This document shows, piece after piece, positions 51,554 through 59,120 of a DNA stretch of 64,000 nucleotides. The first letter of the stretch is position 1. The number at the start of each line of letters is the position of its first letter. The stretch comes from Azospirillum sp. TSH58 (lineage in GTDB: Bacteria; Pseudomonadota; Alphaproteobacteria; Azospirillales; Azospirillaceae): NCBI RefSeq assembly GCF_003119115.1, contig NZ_CP022366.1, forward strand, positions 405,001 through 469,000, read 5' to 3'. Both the position numbers and the translations under genes were made by a program. The notes beneath the pieces are model-generated. The model saw only the letters and a program-made list of their open reading frames with translations, did not search any database and was not told the DNA's origin.

Positions 51554-52399
51554 ATGAAGACGCAAGCGCTGATGATGGCACCCCCGGCCCCGCGGGCCGA
51601 AGGCCGCGCGGAGACGGTGGACCGTGCGGCGAAGGGCAATCTCGTGCAGTCGCTGTCGCGGGCACTGAGCATCATGACCATCCTCGGCCAGTCGGACAGC
51701 CCGATGAGCCTGACCGCGGTGGCCGAGGCGGCGCATCTCTCGCCCTCCACGGCGCACCGTCTGCTGACCACGCTGCAGGAGGAGCGCTACGTGCGCTTCG
51801 ACCAGGGCAAGCGCGGCTGGGCGGTCGGGGTGCAGGCCTACATGACCGGCACCGGCTTCCTGAAGACGCGCAGCCTGCTCGACGTCGCCCGCCCGCGCAT
51901 GCGCCGGCTGATGGAGGAGACCAGCGAGGTCGTCAATCTGGCGATCGAGGAGAACGGCGAGGCCATCTATCTGCACCGCGTCGGCGGTCCGCGCGTCGCC
52001 CAGGCGGCGCTGCCCGTCACCGACCGCACGCTGCTGCACTGTTCCGCCGTGGGCAAGGCGCTGCTCGCCGGCATGCCCGACACGCGGGTGCAGAGCATCG
52101 TGACCCAGCGCGGCATGCGCCAGTTCACCCGGACCACCGTGTCGTCGATCCCAGCGCTGCACCGGGAGCTGATCCTGACGCGCGACCGCGGCTACGCCGT
52201 GGACCAGGAGGAGCGGGTCAGCGGCCTTCACTGCGTCGCCGCGGCGATCTACGACGAGCAGGCCCGCGTCATCGGCGCCCTGTCGCTGTCGAGCACCAAC
52301 CGGCGCCTGGACGACGCCCGCGTCGTGGCCTTCGGCGAGATGGTCAAGCGCACCGCCGCGGCGGTGACGGCCGAGATCGGCGGGCGCTTTCCCACCTGA
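51554..52399 (+). CDS. IclR-family transcriptional regulator
   Basis: 281 residues. Winged helix (about 30-85: LSRALSIMTILGQSDSPMSL, HLSPSTAHRLLTTLQ) and C-terminal IclR effector domain (LLHCSAVGKALLAGM, the family signature; GYAVDQEERVSGLHCVAAAIYD). Last gene of the oxalate/formate cluster and followed by an intrinsic terminator. A candidate for the upstream palindrome GTTCGCTGAGCGAAC before oxc, by family habit rather than proof. Confidence 0.88.
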   Translation: MKTQALMMAPPAPRAEGRAETVDRAAKGNLVQSLSRALSIMTILGQSDSPMSLTAVAEAAHLSPSTAHRLLTTLQEERYVRFDQGKRGWAVGVQAYMTGTGFLKTRSLLDVARPRMRRLMEETSEVVNLAIEENGEAIYLHRVGGPRVAQAALPVTDRTLLHCSAVGKALLAGMPDTRVQSIVTQRGMRQFTRTTVSSIPALHRELILTRDRGYAVDQEERVSGLHCVAAAIYDEQARVIGALSLSSTNRRLDDARVVAFGEMVKRTAAAVTAEIGGRFPT

Positions 52400-52565
52400 T
52401 CGTCTGGCCTGAGCCTGGGCCTGATCCAGGCCACTCTAACGGAATTCGAATTCGCGCCGGCCGGGAGGCGCGATCCGCCCCGATCCGCAAATCCTTCGGA
52501 TTGGGTCGAGGCGGCTGTTACCCCGGTTTTCCTTCCTGTCACGTAGTGCTGCCCTGAAGAAACTG

Positions 52566-52596
52566 ACCGCGCCCGCAACGGCGCGGTCTTTTTTTT
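52566..52596 (+). terminator. Terminator of the oxalate/formate transcript
   Basis: Perfect 8-bp stem ACCGCGCC / GGCGCGGT followed by a CT(8) U-run, 165 bases after the IclR stop. Confidence 0.9.
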
Positions 52597-52676
52597 GCCA
52601 AATACTTTGTTTCCGCAATGTGGAAACCCGCGATTCCCTTGTTGCGTCCCGACGAAGACTCGGGCATCATTCTTCT

Positions 52677-52776
52677 TACACAGGGTTCATCACCCTTTGT
52701 ATCGGGCGGGTTGTTGCTCCGCATTTTATGCGAGCCTCTCGGATACTGGCCGTGCTGGAAACAGCACGGCCTTTTT
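52677..52776 (+). ncRNA. Candidate small RNA between the IclR gene and soxR
   Basis: Gene-free, AT-richer stretch between two terminators. About 100 bases containing three hairpins in a row: ACACAGGGT / ACCCTTTGT (52678-52700), GCTCCGCAT / ATGCGAGC (52716-52735), and a perfect 9-bp GGCCGTGCT / AGCACGGCC (52748-52771) ended by TTTTT. A weak promoter TTGCGT-17-CATCAT (52642-52670) fits a start near 52677. Target unknown. Confidence 0.4.
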
Positions 52777-52836
52777 ATTGCCGCGACGGCGCCGGATGAG
52801 GAGGTCATGCTGCGGTGCGGCAAAACAGCGCGGAGG

Positions 52837-53298
52837 TCACCGCGGATCGAGCAGGCGCGGGCCGGGACCGTTCTCCGAAAGCTCGTCCCAGGGGTTGCGC
52901 AGCGGGCATTCGCCGAGCGACAGGCAGCCGCAGCCGATGCAGTCCTCCAGCCCGTCGCGCAGTTTGGTGAGCACGGCGATGCGCTCGTCCAGATCCGCTT
53001 TCCAGGCCGCGGACAAGCGTTTCCAGTCCTCTGCGGTGGGCGTGCGGCCGTCCGGCAGGGTCTTCAGCGCCTGCGCGATGGTGGCCAGCGGGACGCCCAG
53101 GCGCTGGGCGACCTTGATGACGGCGATGCGCCGGAGCACGTCGCGGGGGAAGCGGCGCTGGTTGCCGCTGCTCCGCCAGCTCGCGATCAGCCCCTTTGAT
53201 TCGTAGAAGTGGATGGTGGACACTGCCACACCGGAGCGTTCCGCGACCTCGCCCACGGAAAGGTCCTTGTCGATGTCGGCGGGATCGAGAATCGCCAT
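52837..53298 (-). CDS. soxR: Redox-sensing transcriptional activator SoxR
   Basis: 153 residues, MerR family. N-terminal HTH (LSVGEVAERSGVAVSTIHFYESKGL), dimerisation helix, and the [2Fe-2S] cysteines C120, C123, C125 and C131 (CIGCGCLSLGEC, pattern C-x2-C-x-C-x5-C) exactly as in SoxR. ATG 53298 follows GGGGAGG. Faces a SoxR-type promoter that points to the small gene on the other strand. Confidence 0.94.
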   Translation of the reverse strand: MAILDPADIDKDLSVGEVAERSGVAVSTIHFYESKGLIASWRSSGNQRRFPRDVLRRIAVIKVAQRLGVPLATIAQALKTLPDGRTPTAEDWKRLSAAWKADLDERIAVLTKLRDGLEDCIGCGCLSLGECPLRNPWDELSENGPGPRLLDPR

Positions 53299-53328
53299 CG
53301 CCGGGCCTCCCCTGGGGTTCGGAACCTC

Positions 53329-53359
53329 TTGACCTCAAGTGAAGTTGAGGTCGTATCGA
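53329..53359 (+). promoter_or_regulatory. SoxR-dependent promoter
   Basis: SoxR box CCTCAAGTGAAGTTGAGG (53333-53350) lies between -35 TTGACC (53329-53334) and -10 TATCGA (53354-53359), with a 19-base spacer, the over-long spacing typical of MerR/SoxR-activated promoters. It fires rightward to the gene at 53396. Confidence 0.85.
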
Positions 53360-53395
53360 GAGAGAGTCAACCGCGCGCCGCATCGAGGGTAGCCG

Positions 53396-53656
53396 ATGAT
53401 TTCACCAACCTCCGTCGACTGGACTTCGCTCAACACCCTGCGCGCCACGCCGGGGCCGGAGGTGACGGCTCTGCCGGCCTCGTTCCTGACGATCACCAAG
53501 GCCGCGAACCTGAAGCCGGCCATCGTCCGCCCGGTGCTGGACGGGCTGCTGCGCCAGGGCTTCGTGCGTGAGTACGAAACCCAGTACGGCAAGGCCTACG
53601 CCCGCACGCCGGAGGGCAACCAGCGCATCCGCGAAGTGAGGGAGTGGCTGCGGTAA
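53396..53656 (+). CDS. Small winged-helix-like protein, probable SoxR target
   Basis: 86 residues. The helix-strand pattern (VRPVLDGLLRQGFVREYE, then YGKAYARTPEGNQRIREVREWL) resembles a MarR-type wing with basic C-terminus, so DNA binding is possible. No full family match is claimed. It lies directly under the SoxR-type promoter. Start ATG 53396 has a weak AGGG site. Confidence 0.65.
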   Translation: MISPTSVDWTSLNTLRATPGPEVTALPASFLTITKAANLKPAIVRPVLDGLLRQGFVREYETQYGKAYARTPEGNQRIREVREWLR

Positions 53657-53720
53657 GGGTCGGGATTCCGGCGGCAATCCGTGAAGCCCCCGTTGTCCGA
53701 CAAGAAACCTGCTCCTGCAC

Positions 53721-53753
53721 AAAAAAGGACGGCGCCCCTTTCGGAGCGCCGTC
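53721..53753 (-). terminator. Terminator of the PAS-frc transcript
   Basis: GACGGCGC / GCGCCGTC stem (53728-53753) followed on the minus strand by six T residues (53721-53726), 36 bases past the frc stop. Confidence 0.85.
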
Positions 53754-53789
53754 TTCATAAGGCATGCCGTCAGACTGTCGGGGACCCGA

Positions 53790-55040
53790 TCAGACAACCT
53801 TGTTGGCGTGCAACTCGGCGATCTGTTCCGGGGTATAGCCGAGGCTGGCCAGAACCTCGTCGGAGTGCTCGCCGAGCAGCGGCGACCCGGTCACTTCGAC
53901 GGTCATGTCGGAGAACTTGATCGGGCTGCCGACCGTCAGGTACTTGCCGCGGGCCTTATGATCGACCTCGACGATCGTGCCGCTCTTGCGGAGCGACGGG
54001 CAATCGGCGATTTCCTTCATGGTCAGCACCGGGGCGCACGGGATGTCGAACTTGCGCAGGATGTCGACCGCCTCGTACTTCGTCTTGTCGGCCAGCCAGC
54101 CTTCGATGAAGGCGAAGATGTCGAAGATCTTGTCCTGACGCGCCAGGGCGGTGTTGTAGGCCGGATCGTCGATCCACTCCGGCTTGCCGAGGGCCTTGCA
54201 GATCGGCGCCCAGGCGTGGCCCTGGATGGTGAAGTAGATGTAGGCGTTCGGATCGGTCTCGGCGCCCTTGCACTTCAGGACCCAGCCCGGCTGGCCACCG
54301 CCGCCGGCGTTGCCGCCGCGCGGAACCACGTCGGAGAACTCGCCGTGCGGGTACTGCGGGTACTCCTCCAGGTAGCCGACGCGGTCGAGACGCTGCTGGT
54401 CGCGCAGCTTGACGCGGCAGAGGTTGATGACCGAGTCCTGCATCGACACGGCGACCTTCTGGCCCTTGCCGGTCTTCGAACGGCCCATGAGGGCGGTCAG
54501 GATGCCGATGGCGAGGTGCATGCCGGTGTTGCTGTCGCCCAGCGCGGCGGCGCTGACGGTCGGCGGGCCGTCCCAGAAGCCGGTGGTCGACGCCGCACCG
54601 CCGGCGCACTGGGCGACGTTCTCGTAGACCTTCAGGTCCTCGTAATGGTGGCCGTCGCTGAAGCCCTTCACCGAGGCGACGATCATGCCCGGGTTCAGCT
54701 CGTTGATGCGCTCCCAGGTGAAGCCCATGCGGTCGAGCGCGCCCGGCCCGAAGTTCTCTACGAGGACGTCGGATTCCTTGATCAGCTTCTCAAGGATTTC
54801 CTTGCCCTGCGGGGTCTTGGTGTCCAGCGTCAGCGAGCGCTTGTTGCTGTTCAGCATCGTGAAGTAGAGCGCGTCGGCGTCGGGAATGTCACGGAGCTGG
54901 TTGCGGGTGACGTCGCCGGAACCCGGCCGCTCCACCTTGATGACGTCCGCGCCGTACCAGGCGAGGAGCTGCGTGCAGGCGGGGCCGGCCTGAACGTGGG
55001 TGAAGTCGATGATCTTGATCCCTTCGAGCGGCTTGCTCAT
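53790..55040 (-). CDS. frc: Formyl-CoA:oxalate CoA-transferase
   Basis: Transfers CoA from formyl-CoA to oxalate, giving oxalyl-CoA for Oxc and freeing formate. 416 residues, class III CoA-transferase. The catalytic aspartate is Asp169 (LGDSNTG), the same position as in the Oxalobacter enzyme. Other markers: FTHVQAGPACTQLLAWYGADVIKVE, ENFGPGALDRMGFTWE and a Gly-rich loop GGNAGGGGQPG. ATG 55040 follows GAGGGAG; an upstream ATG is rejected. 83 bases after the PAS gene. Confidence 0.94.
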   Translation of the reverse strand: MSKPLEGIKIIDFTHVQAGPACTQLLAWYGADVIKVERPGSGDVTRNQLRDIPDADALYFTMLNSNKRSLTLDTKTPQGKEILEKLIKESDVLVENFGPGALDRMGFTWERINELNPGMIVASVKGFSDGHHYEDLKVYENVAQCAGGAASTTGFWDGPPTVSAAALGDSNTGMHLAIGILTALMGRSKTGKGQKVAVSMQDSVINLCRVKLRDQQRLDRVGYLEEYPQYPHGEFSDVVPRGGNAGGGGQPGWVLKCKGAETDPNAYIYFTIQGHAWAPICKALGKPEWIDDPAYNTALARQDKIFDIFAFIEGWLADKTKYEAVDILRKFDIPCAPVLTMKEIADCPSLRKSGTIVEVDHKARGKYLTVGSPIKFSDMTVEVTGSPLLGEHSDEVLASLGYTPEQIAELHANKVV

Positions 55041-55123
55041 GGCTCGTTTACTCCCTCTCACTTATTGCGATGCCGTTGTTGAGCACTGGACAACACGGAC
55101 AAACTGGCGGGATGGGTTGTGGG

Positions 55124-55552
55124 TTACGGACTTGCGGACTCCAACTCCGACAGGCGTCGGCGGAGCTTGCGCTCCTCGGCCCAGCGGCTGCTCTCGTCGC
55201 GGATGATGGCGACGATTCCGGTCACCGTGCCGTCCGGCGCGGTCAGCAGGGCGACCGTGAAGGCGATGGACAGGGCGTGCCCGTCCTTGTGCAGGGCCGG
55301 GACGCGCAGCACCTCGCTGCCGTAGCGCGTCCGGCCCGTGCGCATGGTGTTGGCGTAGCCGTCCCAATGGCGCTGGCGCTGGCGTTCCGGGATGATGATG
55401 TCGAGCGACTGCCCCAGCGCTTCGCCCTCCGTGAAGCCGAACATCCGCTCGGCCGCCGGATTCCACAGAGTAATGGCCCCTTCCGCGTCGGACACGACGA
55501 TCGCGTCCCCGGCGGCCATGACAAGCTGTGCGAAATCGACTGTTGCGCTCAT
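55124..55552 (-). CDS. Lone PAS-domain protein in the frc operon
   Basis: 142 residues, a single PAS fold (about 8-120) with no output domain and a short C-terminal helix (ERKLRRRLSELE). The FG-helix region IIPERQRQRHWDGY aligns with the haem-PAS of FixL, whose proximal histidine falls at the same offset from the PE pair; His62 here. That suggests a haem or other ligand sensor, by comparison only. First gene of the frc transcript. Alternative start ATG 55600 would add 16 residues. Confidence 0.75.
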   Translation of the reverse strand: MSATVDFAQLVMAAGDAIVVSDAEGAITLWNPAAERMFGFTEGEALGQSLDIIIPERQRQRHWDGYANTMRTGRTRYGSEVLRVPALHKDGHALSIAFTVALLTAPDGTVTGIVAIIRDESSRWAEERKLRRRLSELESASP

Positions 55553-55666
55553 GAAAGCATTCGCTCCGACACCGGACCCGAAACCTTCCGGCGCCGTCAT
55601 GTTTTCTTCAAAACACGCCCGCACCGTTGGTTTTGCACTCCGTTTCCGAAGCGCGATGGGATGTGA

Positions 55667-55723
55667 GATACCGTATACCAGATGCGAAATGCCTGGCAAG
55701 CCCTTTTGTGCGTTAGGCGAACT
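55667..55723 (-). promoter_or_regulatory. Two-part promoter/operator of the PAS-frc transcript
   Basis: On the minus strand: AGTTCGCCTAACGC (55710-55723), then TTGCCA (55694-55699, -35), then ATCTGGTATACGGTATC (55667-55683) over the likely -10. The last is 16 of 17 identical to the oxc-side operator. The distance from AGTTCGC to GCTTGC is 28 bases in both. Confidence 0.65.
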
Positions 55724-55852
55724 AATCGCGCTCCGGACCTTTCGCGGCAAATGCCGGGGAGTGGGAAGGGGCGGGCGCCGGGCATGAAAAAGCCCCCCGG
55801 CCGCGCGGACCGGGGGGCTTCTCAACCCATTTCGCCGAAGGGGAGGGGGACG

Positions 55853-57142
55853 TTAGGTGGCCCGCGCCGTGGGCAGGGTGAAGGACACCGACTCCGGGCG
55901 GCCCGGCAGGGCGAGCCGCGCCTCCACCGGGGCGCAGCGGCTGACCACGGCGCCGCGGCGCAGAACACACAGGCGGGTGGCGCGGGTGCGGATCGCCTCC
56001 ACCGGGTCGGCGGCCTGGAGCACCACCAGATCGGCGTGGCAGCCCACCTCCAGCCCGTAGCCGTCGAGGTGAAGCAGCTTGGCCGGAGCCTCGGTCACCG
56101 CGCGGAAGCAGGCGAGCATCCCGTCATAGCCGGTCATCTGCCCGACATGCAGGCCCATGTGCGCGACCTCCAGCATGTCGCCGGAGCCGAGCGGGTACCA
56201 GGGGTCCATCACGCAGTCGTGGCCCAGCGCCACCGTCAGGCCGGCGCCCATCAGCTCCGGCACGCGGGTCATGCCGCGGCGCTTGGGATAGGTGTCGTGA
56301 CGGCCCTGGAGCGTGATGTTGATCAGCGGGTTGGCGATGACGCCGAGGTCGGCCTCGACCATCAGCGGGATCAGCTTGGAGACGTAGTAGTTGTCCATGG
56401 AATGCATGGAGGTGAGGTGCGAGCCGGTCACCCGCCCCTGCATCCCCAGCCGTTGCGTCTCGTAGGCCAGCGTCTCGACATGGCGGGACAGCGGGTCGTC
56501 CGACTCGTCGCAATGCATGTCCACCAGCAGCCCGCGCTCCGCCGCGATCTCGCAGAGCAGCCTCACGGAGGCGGCGCCGTCGGCCATCGTCCGCTCGAAA
56601 TGCGGGATGCCGCCCACCACGTCGACGCCCATGTCGAGGGCGCGCTTCAGCAGGTCCATCGCGCCGGGGGAGCGCAGGACTCCGTCCTGCGGGAAGGCGA
56701 CGAGCTGCAGGTCGAGGTAGGGGGCGACCCGCCGCTTGACCTCCAGCAGCGATTCCACGGCCAGCAGGCGCGGGTCGCAGACGTCCACGTGGCTGCGGAT
56801 CGCCAGCAGGCCGCGCGCCACCGCCCAGTCGCAATAGGCCAGCGCCCGCTCGACGATGGCGTCCTGGACGAGCTGCGGCTTCAGCTCGCCCCACAGCGCG
56901 ATGCCCTCCAGCAGCGTGCCGGAGCGGTTGACCCGCGGCAGGCCGTAGCTGAGCGTGGAGTCCATGTGGAAGTGCGAATCGACGAAAGGCGGCGTGACCA
57001 GCCGGCCCGTGGCGTCGATCTCCTCCCCGGCGGGGCCGGGCAGGTCCTTCTCCACCGCGGCGATGCGGCCCTCGCGGACGCCGATGTCCATGCCGGTGCG
57101 GCCGTCGGGCAGCGTGGCGCGGCGCAGGATCAGATCGAACAT
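55853..57142 (-). CDS. Cytosine-deaminase-like amidohydrolase
   Basis: 429 residues, close to E. coli CodA. Zinc HxH in DSHFHMDST, then LVDMHCDESDD, GRVTGSHLTSMHS and ALGHDCVMDPWYP, all CodA-type metal and substrate motifs. Probably deaminates cytosine to uracil; a related base is possible. Last gene of the eight-gene pyrimidine operon; its ATG overlaps the stop of the upstream permease (TGATG). Confidence 0.85.
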   Translation of the reverse strand: MFDLILRRATLPDGRTGMDIGVREGRIAAVEKDLPGPAGEEIDATGRLVTPPFVDSHFHMDSTLSYGLPRVNRSGTLLEGIALWGELKPQLVQDAIVERALAYCDWAVARGLLAIRSHVDVCDPRLLAVESLLEVKRRVAPYLDLQLVAFPQDGVLRSPGAMDLLKRALDMGVDVVGGIPHFERTMADGAASVRLLCEIAAERGLLVDMHCDESDDPLSRHVETLAYETQRLGMQGRVTGSHLTSMHSMDNYYVSKLIPLMVEADLGVIANPLINITLQGRHDTYPKRRGMTRVPELMGAGLTVALGHDCVMDPWYPLGSGDMLEVAHMGLHVGQMTGYDGMLACFRAVTEAPAKLLHLDGYGLEVGCHADLVVLQAADPVEAIRTRATRLCVLRRGAVVSRCAPVEARLALPGRPESVSFTLPTARAT

Positions 57143-58065
57143 CAGCGTTCTCCTTTGCGGTACGGGATCATCAGCGCCCGCGGGTAGGAGGCGCGGCGCG
57201 CCACCAGCACCAGCGCCAGGATGCTCAACAGGTAGGGCATCATCAGGAACAGCTGGTAGGGCAGGACGCCCCCCGCCACCTGCTGAAGCCGCAATTGCAG
57301 CGCGTCGAAGGCGGCGAACAGCAGCGCGCCCAGCAGTGCCTTGCCGGGCCGCCAGGAGGCGAAGACCACCAGCGCGATGCAGATCCAGCCGCGCCCGTTG
57401 ACCATGTTGAAGAAGAAGGCGTTGAAGGCCGACAGGGTGAGGAAGGCCCCGGCCAGCGCCATCAGCGCGCTTCCCGCCACCACCGCACCGACGCGGACGG
57501 CGGTGACGCTGAGGCCCTGGGCCTCCGCCGCCGCCGGATTCTCGCCGACCATGCGCACCGCCAGACCGACCGGCGTGCGGTAGAGGACGTAGGCGACGAC
57601 GGCGACGAGGATCAGCGCCATGTAGGTCATCGGCGTCTGGGCCAGCGCGCCGGGCAGGTCCAACGGCTGGAACGGCTCGACGGTGGGCGGGGTGCTCGCC
57701 TGCGGCAGGACGAGGCGGTAGACGAAGTAGGACAGGCTGGTGCCGAGCAGCGTCACGCCGATGCCCGCCACATGCTGCGACAGGCCCAGCGGCACCGTCA
57801 GGGTGGCGTGCAGCAGCCCCATCAGCCCGCCGCAGAGTGCCGCCACCAGCACGCCGGTCCACAGGTCGGCGCCCTGGTAGACGGCCATCCAGCCGGCCAT
57901 GGCGCCCATCGTCATGATGCCCTCGATGCCGAGGTTCAGAACGCCCGCCCGCTCGCACAGCAGTTCGCCCAGCGTGCCCAGGATGTAGGGGGTGGCGATG
58001 CGCAGCACTGCCGTCCAGAAGGCGGCGGAGACCAGGATGTCGAGGATCGTTTGGAACAGCTCCAT
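57142..58065 (-). CDS. Nucleobase/nucleoside ABC transporter permease 2
   Basis: 307 residues, eight to nine membrane segments, BMP/YufQ-type inner-membrane permease. TLGELLCERAGVLNLGIEGIM and GLSQHVAGIGVTLLGTSLSY are typical of the family. GTG 58074 overlapping the previous stop (GTGA) is an alternative start. Coupled to the deaminase gene. Confidence 0.88.
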   Translation of the reverse strand: MELFQTILDILVSAAFWTAVLRIATPYILGTLGELLCERAGVLNLGIEGIMTMGAMAGWMAVYQGADLWTGVLVAALCGGLMGLLHATLTVPLGLSQHVAGIGVTLLGTSLSYFVYRLVLPQASTPPTVEPFQPLDLPGALAQTPMTYMALILVAVVAYVLYRTPVGLAVRMVGENPAAAEAQGLSVTAVRVGAVVAGSALMALAGAFLTLSAFNAFFFNMVNGRGWICIALVVFASWRPGKALLGALLFAAFDALQLRLQQVAGGVLPYQLFLMMPYLLSILALVLVARRASYPRALMIPYRKGER

Positions 58066-58070
58066 GGCGC

Positions 58071-59120
58071 TCACCCCCGCCGCAGCCGGTAGCGCGTCAG
58101 CAGCCCGGCGACCAGCATGCAGAGCAGGCTGGTGGCGACGAGCACGTCGGCGATGTAGTTGGGCACCGGCATGGCGCGGCTCATGGCGTCGGCGCCGACG
58201 AAGATGCCGGCGATGAAGACCGCCGCCCCGACCACGCCCACCGGGTGAAGCTGCGCCAGCATGGCGACGACGATGCCGCTGTAGCCGAAGCCCGGCGACA
58301 GGTCGAGCGTCAGGTAGCCCTTCAGCCCGCAGACCTCGATCACCCCGGCCAGCCCGGCCAGCCCGCCGGACAGCAGGGCGGTGCGCAGCATGACGCGGGT
58401 CACCGGCATGCCGGCGAAGGCCGCGGCGCGCGGGTTGGCGCCGACCGCCCGGTTCTCGTAGCCCCAGATGGTCCGGGTGTCGATCAGCCAGAGCAGGGCC
58501 GACAGGCCCAGCGCGACCAGCAGGCCGGTGTGCAGCCGCGTCCGCTCGACCAGCTTGGGCAGTTCCGCCGCCTCGACGACCGGGGCGGACTGCGGCCAGC
58601 CCATGCCCATGGGGTCCTTCAGCGCGCCCTCCAGCAGCATGGAGACGAGCAGCAGGACGATGAAGTTCAGCAGCAGCGTGGTCACCACCTCGTCCACGCC
58701 GAAGCGCACCTTCAGCACGGCGGGGCCGAGCAGCGTGGCGCCCCCGGCGGCGGCCCCGGCGATCATCACGGTCGGCAGCAGCAGCCAGGCCGGCAGGTTC
58801 AGCATGCCGCCGCCCAGCACGACGGCGGCGAGAGCGCCCATGTAGAGCTGCCCCTCCGCCCCGATGTTCCACAGCTTGGCGCGGAAGGCGACGGCGGCGG
58901 CGAGGCCGGTGAGGATCAGCGGGGTGGCGCGGGTCAGCGTCTCGGTCAGGGCGAAGCGGGAGCCGGCGGCCCCCTCCAGCAGCAGGCCGTAGGCGCGCAG
59001 CACCGGCGCGCCGGTCCAGGCGACCAGCAGCGCGCAGAGCGCCAGCGCCGCCGCCACCGCCGCCACGGGTGCCAGCAGGCGGGCGGCCAGCGGGGTATGC
59101 TCTCGCGGTTCAAGCCGCAT
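58071..59120 (-). CDS. Nucleobase/nucleoside ABC transporter permease 1
   Basis: 349 residues, about nine membrane segments. AFRAKLWNIGAEGQLYMGALAA and the ABC-loop sequence YENRAVGANPRAAAFAGM match BMP/YufP-type permeases. Overlaps the ATPase gene by 11 bases and the next permease by near contact, as expected for a single transporter. Confidence 0.9.
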   Translation of the reverse strand: MRLEPREHTPLAARLLAPVAAVAAALALCALLVAWTGAPVLRAYGLLLEGAAGSRFALTETLTRATPLILTGLAAAVAFRAKLWNIGAEGQLYMGALAAVVLGGGMLNLPAWLLLPTVMIAGAAAGGATLLGPAVLKVRFGVDEVVTTLLLNFIVLLLVSMLLEGALKDPMGMGWPQSAPVVEAAELPKLVERTRLHTGLLVALGLSALLWLIDTRTIWGYENRAVGANPRAAAFAGMPVTRVMLRTALLSGGLAGLAGVIEVCGLKGYLTLDLSPGFGYSGIVVAMLAQLHPVGVVGAAVFIAGIFVGADAMSRAMPVPNYIADVLVATSLLCMLVAGLLTRYRLRRG

